From the NCBI GenBank assembly GCA_947497065.1, contig CANMEQ010000001.1:386208-450207 (forward strand): 64,000 nucleotides of DNA. The letters are read 5' to 3'. Each line of letters opens with the position of its first letter. The stretch's first letter is position 1. Below, one piece after another: positions 1-10,922 of this stretch. A model generated the notes under the pieces. It was given only the letters and a program-made list of their open reading frames with translations. It had not been told where the DNA came from and ran no database searches. Position numbers and translations under genes: made by a program. This DNA is from an uncultured Paracoccaceae bacterium. Lineage in GTDB: Bacteria > Pseudomonadota > Alphaproteobacteria > Rhodobacterales > Rhodobacteraceae.

Positions 1-663
1 GCGTCGTGCCTTGGGCGATCTCAAGGGCCAGAACAGCGTACTGCGATGCGGGGTCCTGAAGCTCGACCAGACCTGTTTTATAGGCGGTGGATTGGACAAC
101 ACGGCGTTCGTTTTCAAGCACTTGCAGGGCGGTGTTCACACCGTCGACGGGGGTGGTTTTGATGCTATCCTCGGCGAGGCTGGCTTGGGCTTTGGCGCGC
201 GTTGTGCGAGCAGTATTAACGCGCAGAAATACGCCTGCGCGGGTCTGAAGAAGGGACAAGATATCGTCTGTTCGCGGGCCGAACGCGGCGTCGAAACGGG
301 GGAGCAACCAGTCGGGCGCGTCGAGACGGGTGGCGCGGTCTGCGTCTTTGAGGTCACGGGCCGCTTCGCCGTCGGTCACAGGCGCAGGGCCGTATCCGTC
401 GCCTGTGAAGATGTCGTCCACCGTGCCTGCCGCGCGCATGGCGCCCAGCATGACACCGCGCCCGGTCTCCGCGCCGCCCAGCCACCCGTAGGAAGCTTTG
501 CAGCGCAGGGCTTGGAAGACGTGGTCGCGGATCGCAGCACGGTCTTTGGAGCCTGCAAACCGGTGGCTGCGCCCCCAGCCTGACAGGGCCTTTTCAGCCG
601 CATCGCCTGCGAAAACAGCGTCTAGAATGTCGATCGCTGCGGCGACGCGGGCGGCTGGTGTCA

Positions 664-664
<1 letters not shown>
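1..664 (-). CDS. rsmB: 16S rRNA (cytosine-C5) methyltransferase RsmB, partial (N-terminal part)
   Basis: Reading the minus strand from an ATG at 664 gives an open frame that runs off the left edge, so only about the first 221 residues are present. The start (MTPAARVAAAIDILDAVFAG) and the alpha-helical NusB-like N-terminal region, followed by the segment around 'FLRVNTARTTRAK' (about residues 146-158), match RsmB/Sun-family rRNA m5C methyltransferases. The SAM-binding domain and catalytic cysteines would lie outside the window. The family methylates 16S rRNA (C967 in E. coli). Its ATG overlaps the guaB stop by one base (TAATG), so the two are probably translationally coupled. Identity is inferred from the N-terminal half only. 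Confidence 0.8.
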
Positions 665-2319
<1,655 letters not shown>

Positions 2320-2352
2320 CTATCATGGTCGAAAATAGTTTGAGGTCTGCAC

Positions 2353-4392
2353 ATGAGCACCGATCCGTTGGTCGTTTTCACCCCGTCTGGCAAACGTGGC
2401 CATTTTCCCGTGGGCACGCCTGTGCTGACGGCGGCGCGACAGCTGGGCGTGGATTTGGATTCCGTCTGCGGCGGGCGCGGGATTTGCAGCAAATGTCAGA
2501 TCACCCCCAGTTATGGTGAGTTCCCCAAACACGGGGTGACCGCGCAAGACGGGGCGCTGTCGGAGTGGAACAGCGTTGAGCAGCGCTATGATGATATTCG
2601 CGGGTTGGCCAAGGGGCGCCGGTTGGGATGTCAGGCGACGGTACAGGGCGATATTGTGATTGATGTGCCGCCCGAAAGCCAAGTGCACCGACAGGTGGTG
2701 CGCAAGGCGGCGTCGAGCCGGGCGATGGTGATGGACCCTGCGACGCGGGCGGTTTACGTCGAGGTGGCAGAGCCGGATATGCACACGCCCACCGGCGATT
2801 TGGAGCGATTGGCCCAAGCGCTGAAAGAGCAGTGGGATGTTGAAGATGTGACGGCCGGTTTGCCGGTGTTGCGCAAACTGCAGCCTGTGTTGCGCAAGGG
2901 CAAATGGGCGGTGACGGTGACGGTGCACAAGGGGCACCAAGACGCTGTGACCCGTATTTTGGATGTCGCACCCGGATTTGACGAGACGCCCCTGTTTGGC
3001 TTGGCGATTGATTTGGGCTCGACCACCATTGCGGCGCATTTGACGGATTTGCGCACTGGGGAGGTTGCCGCGTCGAGCGGGATTATGAACCCGCAGATCC
3101 GGTTTGGTGAGGATTTGATGAGCCGCGTGAGTTACGCGATGATGAACCCCGGCGGCGATGTTGAGATGACCGATGCGGTGCGCGCTGCGATCAATGAGCT
3201 GGTGGGGACATTGGCGACAGAGGCCGAGATCTCGCCTGAGCAGATCATGGAAACGGTGTTTGTGTGCAATCCGGTGATGCACCATTTGTTGCTGGGTATT
3301 GATCCGGTTGAATTGGGGCAAGCGCCGTTTGCCTTGGCCACATCGAAATCGGTGTCCTTGGATGCGCGGGATTTGGACCTGACGGCGATGAATGCGGCGG
3401 CGCGTGTGTTTATTTTGCCCTGTATCGCGGGGCATGTTGGGGCGGATGCGGCGGCGGTTGCGCTGTCAGAAGATCCGGCGAGCCAGAGCGAGTTGACGTT
3501 GATTGTAGATGTGGGCACCAATGCGGAGATTTTGCTGGGGGATACCAGCCAGGTGTTAGCCTGTTCCTCGCCCACGGGGCCAGCGTTTGAAGGGGCGCAG
3601 ATTTCGAGCGGTCAGCGGGCGGCACCGGGTGCGATTGAGCGGATCGAGATTGATCCGGTGAGCAAAGAGCCGCGGTTTCAGGTGATCGGATCGGACCTGT
3701 GGTCCGATGATGCGGGATTTGAGGCGGCGATTGCCACCACCGGCGTGACCGGCATTTGCGGGTCTGGCATTATTGAGGCGGTGGCCGAGATGCGGATGGC
3801 GGGGTTGCTGGACCCAAAGGGGTTGATCGGATCGCCCGAACAGACGGGCACGGCGCGATCAATCCCCGAGGGGCGCACCCATTCCTACGTGATCTACGAT
3901 GGGACCGCCGATGGCGGGCCATTGGTGACGGTGACGCAGGGCGATATTCGGGCCATTCAACTGGCGAAATCCGCGCTTTATGCTGGGGCGCGGCTGTTGA
4001 TGGATGAGATGGGCACCGAGACCGTGGACCGTGTGGTTTTGGCGGGGGCCTTTGGGGCGCATATTTCGCCCAAACACGCGATGGTTTTGGGCATGATCCC
4101 CGATGTGGCGCTGGACAAGGTGACATCAGCGGGCAATGCGGCAGGCACGGGCGCGCGGATGGCGCTGTGTTCGGTGGCGGCGCGCACGTCGATCGAGAAA
4201 ACCGTGCGTGAGATCACGAAGATTGAAACCGCGATTGAGCCGAAGTTCCAAGAGCATTTCGTGAATGCCAATGCGATCCCTCATGCAACGGATCCGTTCA
4301 CCACGCTACGGTCCGTGGCGCCCCTGCCCGACGTGAGTTTCAACACCGGTGGCGGTGAAGACGGTGGGCGGCGGCGGCGCAGGCGCGGCTGA
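2353..4392 (+). CDS. [2Fe-2S] ferredoxin / ASKHA-domain protein (RACo/RamA-like corrinoid protein reductive activase)
   Basis: A 679-residue two-part protein. The N-terminal ferredoxin domain has Cys39, Cys45, Cys48 (CGGRGICSKC) and a fourth Cys near residue 93 (RRLGCQATV), a [2Fe-2S] arrangement. From about residue 210 follows an ASKHA ATPase fold: FGLAIDLGSTTIAAHL (phosphate-1), IVDVGTNAEILL (phosphate-2, about residue 380) and GICGSGIIEA, ending in the DUF4445 C-terminal region and an Arg-rich tail. Such proteins use ATP and the iron-sulfur cluster to re-reduce Co(II) corrinoid to Co(I) in methyltransferase systems. Its likely client enzyme family (MttB type) is encoded at 24288. The ATG at 2353 follows a TTGAGG ribosome site. 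The exact client corrinoid protein is not in the window. Confidence 0.85.
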   Translation: MSTDPLVVFTPSGKRGHFPVGTPVLTAARQLGVDLDSVCGGRGICSKCQITPSYGEFPKHGVTAQDGALSEWNSVEQRYDDIRGLAKGRRLGCQATVQGDIVIDVPPESQVHRQVVRKAASSRAMVMDPATRAVYVEVAEPDMHTPTGDLERLAQALKEQWDVEDVTAGLPVLRKLQPVLRKGKWAVTVTVHKGHQDAVTRILDVAPGFDETPLFGLAIDLGSTTIAAHLTDLRTGEVAASSGIMNPQIRFGEDLMSRVSYAMMNPGGDVEMTDAVRAAINELVGTLATEAEISPEQIMETVFVCNPVMHHLLLGIDPVELGQAPFALATSKSVSLDARDLDLTAMNAAARVFILPCIAGHVGADAAAVALSEDPASQSELTLIVDVGTNAEILLGDTSQVLACSSPTGPAFEGAQISSGQRAAPGAIERIEIDPVSKEPRFQVIGSDLWSDDAGFEAAIATTGVTGICGSGIIEAVAEMRMAGLLDPKGLIGSPEQTGTARSIPEGRTHSYVIYDGTADGGPLVTVTQGDIRAIQLAKSALYAGARLLMDEMGTETVDRVVLAGAFGAHISPKHAMVLGMIPDVALDKVTSAGNAAGTGARMALCSVAARTSIEKTVREITKIETAIEPKFQEHFVNANAIPHATDPFTTLRSVAPLPDVSFNTGGGEDGGRRRRRRG

Positions 4393-4464
4393 GCGGATAG
4401 TTGCGATTTCTTGTGTCAGACACGTTGACGACAGACTTGCAGCGCAGTATTCCAGCTCCACGGT

Positions 4465-4538
4465 GCGGGTATGGTGAAAAGGTATCACGGCAGCTTCCCA
4501 AGCTTTAGTTACGGGTTCAATTCCCGTTACCCGCTCCA
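4465..4538 (+). tRNA. tRNA-Gly (anticodon CCC)
   Basis: A full cloverleaf can be folded. The acceptor stem GCGGGTA (4465-4471) pairs with TACCCGC (4528-4534), the anticodon loop TTCCCAA has CCC at 4497-4499, and the T arm contains GGGTTCAATTCCC. The 3' CCA is encoded (4536-4538). The anticodon arm resembles E. coli tRNA-Gly(CCC). It reads GGG codons. Confidence 0.95.
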
Positions 4539-4673
4539 ATTTCCCCTCGCTAGAGTTTCTGTTTGGGTGTTGCCTGCGCTGGTTTTCGTTGGCTGACATT
4601 TATCGCGCTGGAAGGTCTTGATCTTTGGCGGTTTGGGCCGTTACCTCTGCCTGAAATATTCAGGAGAGACCCT

Positions 4674-5024
4674 ATGTCCGACATTACACGTATCGATTCT
4701 AACGCCCGCATGTCGCAGGCTGTGGTGCACAACGGAATCGCCTATTTGGCGGGCCAAGTGGGGGCTGAAGGTGGCACTGTCACCGAGCAGACCGAAGCGG
4801 TTTTGGCGAAAGTGGATGATGTGCTGGCCAAGGCGGGCACGGATAAGAGCAAACTGCTGACCGCGCAGATTTGGGTGGCCAACATCGAGACTGATTTCGC
4901 CGACATGAACGCGGTGTGGGATGCATGGGTGGCCGAAGGCTGTGCCCCTGCCCGCTGGACCGGTGAAGCCAAGCTGGCCACGCCCGGCTATAAGGTTGAG
5001 ATCATCGTAACAGCGGCGGTGTAA
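4674..5024 (+). CDS. RidA family (YjgF/YER057c/UK114) protein
   Basis: A 116-residue protein starting MSDITRIDSNARMSQAVVHNG, with the usual small single-domain RidA length and the segments AYLAGQV, AQIWVANIETDFADMNAVWDAW and a C-terminal TPGYKVEIIVTAAV. RidA proteins are trimers that hydrolyse reactive enamine/imine intermediates from PLP enzymes; this one belongs to the wider family and its substrate cannot be told. The ATG at 4674 has a clear CAGGAGAG ribosome site, which rules out the longer upstream frame. It is followed after 4 bp by the thioesterase gene, probably in one transcript. Confidence 0.88.
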   Translation: MSDITRIDSNARMSQAVVHNGIAYLAGQVGAEGGTVTEQTEAVLAKVDDVLAKAGTDKSKLLTAQIWVANIETDFADMNAVWDAWVAEGCAPARWTGEAKLATPGYKVEIIVTAAV

Positions 5025-5028
5025 GCCA

Positions 5029-5499
5029 ATGGACCTGCCATTCCTAACACCGCTTGGGGCGGACGATCTGCGCGCTGCGGGGATTGAGGCGCCATGGACG
5101 TTTGGGGTGGCGGATAAGGTTCGATTTGGTGAAATTGATGCATTGGGCCACGTGAACAACGTGGCCTATTTGCGGTGGTATGAGACCTTGCGGGTGGAGT
5201 ATTTGCAGCATCACCAGCTGTATGAGCATGCGGGTGCAGACGCCAAATATGTGGTGAAAACCGTAAGCGCCGATTACCACGCCGAGGTGAAATGGGGCGC
5301 GCGCTACATCAACCTTGCGCGCACGGTTCAGATGAGAAACACGAGTTTTTCAATGGAATACGCGACGATTGTGGAAGGTCAGGTGACCACCACGGGCACC
5401 GCAGTTGTGGTGTTGTTGAACCCGGACAATAGCAAACGCCCGCTGCCTGATAGGCTGCGGGCGGTGCTCATTGATGCTGACGGTGCTGTTCAGGCCTGA
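5029..5499 (+). CDS. Acyl-CoA thioesterase, 4HBT/hotdog fold
   Basis: A 156-residue single hotdog domain. The motif EIDALGHVNN at about residues 35-44 is the 4-hydroxybenzoyl-CoA-thioesterase type active-site helix with its Asp, and VNNVAYLRWYE continues it. Members hydrolyse acyl-CoA thioesters in the cytoplasm; the acyl substrate is unknown. It begins 4 bp after the RidA gene and its stop directly abuts the convergent pgi stop (TGA then TTA at 5500), leaving no room for a dedicated terminator. Confidence 0.85.
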   Translation: MDLPFLTPLGADDLRAAGIEAPWTFGVADKVRFGEIDALGHVNNVAYLRWYETLRVEYLQHHQLYEHAGADAKYVVKTVSADYHAEVKWGARYINLARTVQMRNTSFSMEYATIVEGQVTTTGTAVVVLLNPDNSKRPLPDRLRAVLIDADGAVQA

Positions 5500-7095
5500 T
5501 TAGAGGCCATTTTTCTGCAAGAACCCAACCAAACCGGCGGTGGAGCCGTCCTTGCCGGAGGCGTCTGCGCCCTCGACAATGGGTTGCAGCGCTGTGGCCA
5601 GTTCTTTGCCCAATTCCACGCCCCATTGGTCGTAGGAATTGATGCCCAGTACCACACCTTCGACGAACACGCGGTGTTCGTAGAGCGCGATGATTTGGCC
5701 GAAGGTGAACGGGTCGAGCTGGGGATAGGCCAAGGTGGTGGACGGGCGGTTGCCCGGGAACACGCGGTGTTTGGCTTGGCGTTCAAGCTCGTCCCCGTCG
5801 AATTTATCGGCGACTTTGCTGCGGGCCTCATCCAGATCGCGGCCTTTCATCAAGGCTTCGGATTGGGCGAGGCAGTTGGCCACCAGAAGTTGGTGCTGGT
5901 GGTGCAAATCGTCTTCGTGGCCGCGGGCGGCGACGAGGAATTCGCAAGGGATCACGCGGGTGCCTTGGTGGATGAGTTGGTAGAAGGCGTGCTGGCCGTT
6001 TGTGCCCGGCTCGCCCCAGACGACGGGGCCGGAATTGACGGCCAGATCTTCGCCATCCATGCTGACGCCTTTGCCGTTACTCTCCATCTCGAGTTGTTGA
6101 AGATAGGCCGGTAAGCGGCTGAGATTGTTATCATAAGGCAGAACGGCGCGGGTGGCGTGGCCGCAGATTTGGTTGTGCCAGATGCCGACAACAGCCAAGA
6201 GCGCGGGCAGGTTTTCGTGCCACGGTGCAGATTTGAAATGCAGGTCCATGGACTGCGCACCTTTGAGGAAGGCGCGGAAGGCGTCGGCGCCGATGGCGAG
6301 CATCAGCGACAGGCCGATGGGCCCCCACATGGAATAGCGGCCGCCAACCCAGTCTTCGAAGCCGAAGACGCGGGAGGCGTCGATGCCGAAGTCGGCGGTG
6401 CCCTGTTCGGAGGTGGACAGGGCTGCGAATTGGGCGGCAGGATCGGTGACCTTTTCGCCCATCCATGCCTTTGCGGTGCGCGCGTTGGTCATGGTTTCGA
6501 TGGTGGTGAAGGTTTTGGAAGCGACGATGACCAAGGTGGTCGTGGGATCACAGGCGCGCAGCACATCGGCGATATCGGCTGGGTCGACGTTGGAGACGAA
6601 GTGGCAACGCGGGCCGTCGTGGTAGGGGCGCAGGGCGAGTGCGCCCATGGCGGGGCCAAGATCGGAGCCGCCGATGCCGATGTTTACCACATCGGTGATC
6701 TTGCCACCCTGTCCTTGGAACGCGCCGGTGCGCACGTCTTCAGCGAATTTTTCCATCCGCGCGAGGGTGTCCAGCACCTCTGGCATGACGTCAGTGCCGT
6801 CGACGATGATTGGATCACCGTCGAGGTTGCGCAGGGCTGTGTGCAGCACGGCGCGGCCTTCGGTTTCGTTGATTTTCGCGCCTGCAAACATGGCGTCGCG
6901 TTTTTCTGCGACGCCTGTGTTGTCCAGCAGGTCGAACAGCAAGGCGCGGCCTGTCGTGTCGATGTTGGTTTTGGCGTAATCGAAGCGCATGTCGCCTGCT
7001 TGGGCCGAGAAGTCGGCGGCGCGTGCGCTGTCGACCAAGGTTTCAAAACGGCGGTCTTTTACGGAGTCATAATGAGATTTGAGTGCGGTCCACAT
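5500..7095 (-). CDS. pgi: Glucose-6-phosphate isomerase
   Basis: A 531-residue protein starting [17 protein letters not shown]. It interconverts glucose-6-phosphate and fructose-6-phosphate. The isomerase signature [15 protein letters not shown] and the C-terminal GVELGKELA segment with the catalytic Lys are present, as is QLIHQGTR with an active-site His. I took the ATG at 7095, preceded by GAGGG, rather than the in-frame start six codons earlier inside the pgl stop region. It is the last gene of zwf-pgl-pgi, 2 bp after pgl. Confidence 0.97.
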   Translation of the reverse strand: MWTALKSHYDSVKDRRFETLVDSARAADFSAQAGDMRFDYAKTNIDTTGRALLFDLLDNTGVAEKRDAMFAGAKINETEGRAVLHTALRNLDGDPIIVDGTDVMPEVLDTLARMEKFAEDVRTGAFQGQGGKITDVVNIGIGGSDLGPAMGALALRPYHDGPRCHFVSNVDPADIADVLRACDPTTTLVIVASKTFTTIETMTNARTAKAWMGEKVTDPAAQFAALSTSEQGTADFGIDASRVFGFEDWVGGRYSMWGPIGLSLMLAIGADAFRAFLKGAQSMDLHFKSAPWHENLPALLAVVGIWHNQICGHATRAVLPYDNNLSRLPAYLQQLEMESNGKGVSMDGEDLAVNSGPVVWGEPGTNGQHAFYQLIHQGTRVIPCEFLVAARGHEDDLHHQHQLLVANCLAQSEALMKGRDLDEARSKVADKFDGDELERQAKHRVFPGNRPSTTLAYPQLDPFTFGQIIALYEHRVFVEGVVLGINSYDQWGVELGKELATALQPIVEGADASGKDGSTAGLVGFLQKNGL

Positions 7096-7097
7096 GG

Positions 7098-7772
7098 TTA
7101 ACCCTCTGCCCAATGTACGGTTGATCCTGCCAGAATTGCGGCGACGGGCGCCTCTTCAGGCGACAGTGTTTGCGCTTTTTTGAGGGCGTCGAGTTTGTCT
7201 TGGCCCTTGATGACGATGTGGCGGTTCATGGCGCCGTTGAGGACCTTGGCCGACAGGGTGATGCGCGGCTCGGGCGCGCCGGGGGCGCGCATGGCGACGA
7301 GCAGGTCATCGCCGGTGAGGGCCTCATTGAGTTTGTCGGCGCCCGGGAAGATCGAGGCGGTGTGCATATCTGCGCCCATGCCCAGCAACATGACCGTCAC
7401 GGGCAGTTTTTCCGCCATATTGGCGGCGAGTTCGGGCAGCTTTTCTTCGGGCGTGTCCGCGTCGCCGTAAAGCGGCACATAGGTGGCAGCGGCGGCGGCG
7501 TTGACCAAGAGGCGCGATTTCAGCAGGCGCGTGTTGGAGCGATCGGACGTTTCGGGGACCCAGCGCTCATCGGTGAGCATCACGTTGACGCGCGACCAGT
7601 CGATATGGGCGGCGGCGGACATGACGTCGAAAATGGGGCCCGGTGTGGTGCCGCCGGGCACGGCGAAGGAGACCTGATCATGGGTGATCAACGCCTGTTC
7701 CAGCTCGCCTGCGAGGACGTTGGCCAGATCCATCATCATCATTTCCGCGTCGGGATATTTGATCAGTTCCAT
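7098..7772 (-). CDS. pgl: 6-phosphogluconolactonase
   Basis: A 224-residue DevB/Pgl-type lactonase with [10 protein letters not shown] (about residues 40-49) and LTDERWVP (about residues 86-93), both family hallmarks. It hydrolyses 6-phosphogluconolactone, the product of Zwf, to 6-phosphogluconate. It sits between zwf and pgi in the same direction; the order matches the reaction sequence feeding the Entner-Doudoroff or oxidative pentose phosphate routes. No edd or eda is in the window. Confidence 0.95.
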   Translation of the reverse strand: MELIKYPDAEMMMMDLANVLAGELEQALITHDQVSFAVPGGTTPGPIFDVMSAAAHIDWSRVNVMLTDERWVPETSDRSNTRLLKSRLLVNAAAAATYVPLYGDADTPEEKLPELAANMAEKLPVTVMLLGMGADMHTASIFPGADKLNEALTGDDLLVAMRAPGAPEPRITLSAKVLNGAMNRHIVIKGQDKLDALKKAQTLSPEEAPVAAILAGSTVHWAEG

Positions 7773-7819
7773 AAATGTATCCGTGTCCTTATCGGTTTTA
7801 GATCGTCGGTTTGGATGGG

Positions 7820-7850
7820 AGGTGCGCAGTTCATGTGGTGCATGAAGCGC
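7820..7850. repeat. Imperfect hairpin between zwf and pgl
   Basis: TTCATG (7830-7835) and CATGAA (7841-7846) form a 6-bp stem with a 5-base loop. It is extended by GCGC on both sides with a two-base bulge on the left. It lies in the 84-bp gap inside the zwf-pgl-pgi operon and could affect mRNA processing or relative expression; no T-run follows, so it is not a typical terminator. Confidence 0.4.
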
Positions 7851-7856
7851 TACGCC

Positions 7857-9311
7857 CTACCCTTTGATTTCACGCCACTTTCGGCCTTCGCGGTGCATGA
7901 GCGCCATGGCGTCTTCGGGGCCGGAGGAGCCTTGGTCGTAGAGTTTTGGGACGTCGTGGCGGGCTTGCCAGCCTTCAATGATCGGGTCGGTCCAGGCCCA
8001 TGCGGCTTCGACTTCGTCGCCACGCATGAACAAGGTTTGGTTGCCGCGGATCACGTCCATGATCAAACGCTCATAGGCGTCGGTGACGTCTTCTGCATCT
8101 GGCCCCAAGGCTTCGGCGAAGGTCATGTCGAGGGGGACATCGACCAAGCGCATGCCGCCGGGGCCCGGCTCTTTGATGGTGACCTGAAGCTGCATGCCTT
8201 CGTTCGGTTGCAATTGGATCGCCAAGATGTTGCGGTGACGTTTTTCATCGCCCGGGAAGATCGAGTGGCCGAGGTCTTTGAAGACGACGGCGATTTCGGA
8301 GGTGCGGGCCTTTAGTTTTTTGCCGGTGCGCAGGTAGAATGGGACGCCGGCCCACCGCCAGTTTGCGATTTCGCAGCGCATTGCGACGAAGCTTTCGGTG
8401 AAGGTGCGCGGATCTTCTGCGTCTTGGCGGTAGCTGGGTTCGTCACCCTTTGCGTCGTATTGACCGCGGACGATGTGGTGCGGCTCGACCGGTTGTAAGG
8501 CGCGGATAACTTTGAGTTTTTCGTCGCGCACGGCATCGGATTCGAATTCGGAGGGCGCTTCCATCGCGATGAGGCACAAAAGCTGCATCAGGTGGTTTTG
8601 CACCATATCGCGCATGGCACCGGATTTGTCGTAATAGGAGCCGCGACCACCTACCCCGACGGTTTCGGCGACGGTGATTTCGATGTGATCCACGTAGTGG
8701 TTGTTCCACAGGGGTTCGAACAACATGTTGCCGAAACGGACGGCCATGAGGTTTTGGACGGTTTCTTTGCCCAAATAGTGGTCGATCCGGTAGACTTGGC
8801 TTTCGTCGAAATGTTCGGCCAGCGTTGCGTTGAGCGCTTTGGCGGAGGCGAGATCGCGACCAAAGGGTTTTTCGACGACCACGCGGCTGTCGGCATCGGC
8901 GATTTTATAGGTGTGGAGCCGTTCGGCCAGATCGCCAAACAGGCTGGGCGCGACCGAGAAGTAGAAAGCGTTGACGACTTCAAACCGGATCAGGTCGTGC
9001 AGTTCGGACCAACCGCCGTCGCCTTTGGCGTCGACGGTGACGTAGTGTAATTGGCCGAGGAAGGCATCGATACCCTCGGCGTCGGAGGATTCTTCGCCAC
9101 CGAATTCTGCAATCGCCTCGCGGATCAGTTGGCGGTAGCCGTCTGTGTCGAGATCAGAGCGCGCGGCGCCGATGATGCGGGAGGTTTCGGGCATTTGCCC
9201 GGACAAGAAGCGCCGGAACAGGCCGGGCAGGATTTTGCGCCGGGCCAGATCGCCCGTGCCGCCGAAAATCACCAGATCAAAATCTTCTACAGGGATGACG
9301 CGGGATACCAT
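7857..9311 (-). CDS. zwf: Glucose-6-phosphate 1-dehydrogenase
   Basis: A 484-residue enzyme that oxidises glucose-6-phosphate to the lactone with NAD(P)+. The Rossmann motif FGGTGDLARRK lies at residues 16-26 and the catalytic RIDHYLGKE at 175-183. VVVEKPFGRDL upstream of it carries conserved substrate/coenzyme residues. Length is normal. It is the first gene of the operon with pgl and pgi. A perfect palindrome 39 bp before its start codon probably controls the operon. Confidence 0.97.
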   Translation of the reverse strand: MVSRVIPVEDFDLVIFGGTGDLARRKILPGLFRRFLSGQMPETSRIIGAARSDLDTDGYRQLIREAIAEFGGEESSDAEGIDAFLGQLHYVTVDAKGDGGWSELHDLIRFEVVNAFYFSVAPSLFGDLAERLHTYKIADADSRVVVEKPFGRDLASAKALNATLAEHFDESQVYRIDHYLGKETVQNLMAVRFGNMLFEPLWNNHYVDHIEITVAETVGVGGRGSYYDKSGAMRDMVQNHLMQLLCLIAMEAPSEFESDAVRDEKLKVIRALQPVEPHHIVRGQYDAKGDEPSYRQDAEDPRTFTESFVAMRCEIANWRWAGVPFYLRTGKKLKARTSEIAVVFKDLGHSIFPGDEKRHRNILAIQLQPNEGMQLQVTIKEPGPGGMRLVDVPLDMTFAEALGPDAEDVTDAYERLIMDVIRGNQTLFMRGDEVEAAWAWTDPIIEGWQARHDVPKLYDQGSSGPEDAMALMHREGRKWREIKG

Positions 9312-9349
9312 GCGGGCCTCCGATAAATACCATGATTAAATACAGCGCA

Positions 9350-9361
9350 GTTAGCGCTAAC
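9350..9361. promoter_or_regulatory. Palindromic LacI-family-type operator upstream of zwf
   Basis: GTTAGCGCTAAC is a perfect 12-bp palindrome with the central CG pair typical of LacI/GalR-family operators, and close to the gluconate-repressor (GntR) operator style TGTTAGCGCTAACA. It ends 39 bp before the zwf ATG. A similar half-site, CGCTAACAG, follows about 20 bp further upstream. Function is inferred from sequence shape and position only. Confidence 0.5.
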
Positions 9362-9489
9362 GCAAACGTCTTAACGTCCCGCTAACAGCAAGTCTAGCGC
9401 ACAAAGTTAGGAAAAACATATGCTTTTCCATCACAAGGTGGGCCGCCGGACAGATAGCACACGCCAAGCGGGTTTCTAGGGGCTTTTGC

Positions 9490-10092
9490 CTAGGCTTCGA
9501 GTTCCGCATCCCAATAGAGAAAGTCGACCCAGCTTTCGTGCAGATGGTTGGGCGGGAATTTGCGACCCGCGTTGCGCAATTGCTCGGACACCGGTTGGCG
9601 CGGCGGTTTGCGCAGGGCCATGCCGGATTGGCGCAAGGATTTTGAGCCTTTCTTGAGGTTGCATTTGGAGCAAGCTGCCACGACGTTTTCCCAAGAGGTC
9701 ACGCCCCCTGCTGCGCGCGGGACCACGTGATCGAAGGTGAGATCGCCGTGGGTGCCGCAGTATTGGCAGGTGAATTCATCGCGCAAAAACAGGTTGAACC
9801 GTGTGAAGGCCACTTTGCGTTGGGGTTTGACGTAGTCTTTGAGAACCACAACGCTGGGGATGCGGATTTGATGTGAGGGGGAGCGGGCCACCTCGTCGTA
9901 TTCTGCAATGATATCAACACGGTCGAGCCAGGCCGCTTTGACGGCGTCCTGCCAGGACCATAGTGATAGTGGATAATAGGACAGCGGTCTGTAGTCGGCG
10001 TTGAGCACCAATGCGGGGTGCTGTTTGAGGCCCGCTGATTGTCGTACAAAGTCTGTTCGGAAATCCGCCTGTGCGGTCGTATCGATTAGCAA
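9490..10092 (-). CDS. HNH endonuclease family protein
   Basis: A 200-residue protein with a zinc-ribbon HNH module at about residues 108-155: CQYCGTHGDLTFDHVVPRAAGG followed later by CSKCN, i.e. two CxxC pairs framing the His metal-binding site. This type (McrA-like HNH) is a conserved chromosomal gene in Rhodobacterales; its biological substrate is not known to me. There is no ATG near the N-terminus. The best start is TTG at 10092, with GGTGGGA upstream, giving MLIDTTAQADF. A promoter and a 10-bp inverted repeat lie 60-110 bp upstream, suggesting dedicated regulation. Confidence 0.85.
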   Translation of the reverse strand: MLIDTTAQADFRTDFVRQSAGLKQHPALVLNADYRPLSYYPLSLWSWQDAVKAAWLDRVDIIAEYDEVARSPSHQIRIPSVVVLKDYVKPQRKVAFTRFNLFLRDEFTCQYCGTHGDLTFDHVVPRAAGGVTSWENVVAACSKCNLKKGSKSLRQSGMALRKPPRQPVSEQLRNAGRKFPPNHLHESWVDFLYWDAELEA

Positions 10093-10159
10093 AATCTATC
10101 CCACCCTGTCTGCCAGCATACGGCATCAGAGCGGGAGCCCCGCTCCTGCCTTAGGAATG

Positions 10160-10187
10160 ACTATATATCGGGATTGCAACCTGACAA
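10160..10187 (-). promoter_or_regulatory. Candidate promoter for the HNH gene
   Basis: On the minus strand, TTGTCA (10187-10182) and TATAGT (10165-10160) are separated by 16 bp, a good sigma-70 match. The start of transcription would be near 10152, giving a leader of about 60 bases before the TTG start at 10092. Both elements are overlapped or bracketed by the inverted repeat at 10163-10198. Confidence 0.45.
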
Positions 10188-10198
10188 GCCCGATATAT
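10163..10198. promoter_or_regulatory. 10-bp perfect inverted repeat over the HNH promoter (putative operator)
   Basis: ATATATCGGG (10163-10172) and CCCGATATAT (10189-10198) are perfect inverted repeats separated by 16 bp. They cover the -10 region and flank the -35 region of the candidate HNH promoter. The spacing suits a dimeric repressor touching two major grooves. It could alternatively be a hairpin terminating the esterase gene, but no T-run follows. Confidence 0.5.
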
Positions 10199-10253
10199 TG
10201 ATGGTTTTATGACATTGTGGCGCAGGCTGCGCGTTGGCGACCCAACGGCGGGC

Positions 10254-10922
10254 CTATTGGTAGCCGAGCCGTTCGCGCATAAAGGCCAGTGCGATCTGCA
10301 GACCGTCGGGGGCGATGCCGTGGGCGGTGCCCTTTTGGATGTGGGCGTAGACCTCTTTCCAGCCGGCTTGTTGCAGGGCTTCGGCGGCTTCGGGCAAGGA
10401 TTGCACGGGCACGACATCGTCTTCGTCGCCGTGGATCAGCAGGACCGGTGGGCGGCTGACGACCTCGTCTTTGAGAAGTTCTGGTTCCAGCAAGCGGCCC
10501 GAAAAGGCGGTGAGCCCTGCCACGGGATCTTCGCGGCGTGGGAGGACGTGCAGCGACATCATCGTGCCTTGGCTGAAGCCCAAAACCATGACCTGTTCGG
10601 GCAGCAGGTCTTGGTCGACCATGATCCCGTCGAGGTAGGCGTTCAGATCTGCGGCAGCGCGTTCCATGCCGGCGCGGGATTCTTCCTCGGAAGAGCCATC
10701 AATCCATGGGATCGGGAACCACTGAAAGCCCATGGGGCTGCCGGCGCAGTCTTCGGGGGCATCGGGGGCGAAAAAGGCCGTATCGGGCAGATGTTCGCCC
10801 AGTGGATCAGCGAGGCCCATCAGGTCGGCGGCATTGGCACCGTAGCCGTGCAGGAAAATGACGGCGGACCGCATTTCGCCGGAAACCGGTGGTCGAGATT
10901 GCGAATTTAGTACCCGTGTCAT
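10254..10922 (-). CDS. Alpha/beta hydrolase, phospholipase/carboxylesterase family
   Basis: A 222-residue serine hydrolase starting MTRVLNSQSRPPVSGEM. The triad is readable: nucleophile Ser in GFSQGT (about residue 120), Asp in HGDEDDVVP and His in GTAHGI. It resembles the carboxylesterase/acyl-protein-thioesterase-like family (PF02230). The start at 10922 overlaps the glycosylase stop by ATGA. It is the last gene of the cbiD-cobK-glycosylase-hydrolase string; no obvious biochemical link to cobalamin. Confidence 0.87.
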   Translation of the reverse strand: MTRVLNSQSRPPVSGEMRSAVIFLHGYGANAADLMGLADPLGEHLPDTAFFAPDAPEDCAGSPMGFQWFPIPWIDGSSEEESRAGMERAAADLNAYLDGIMVDQDLLPEQVMVLGFSQGTMMSLHVLPRREDPVAGLTAFSGRLLEPELLKDEVVSRPPVLLIHGDEDDVVPVQSLPEAAEALQQAGWKEVYAHIQKGTAHGIAPDGLQIALAFMRERLGYQ

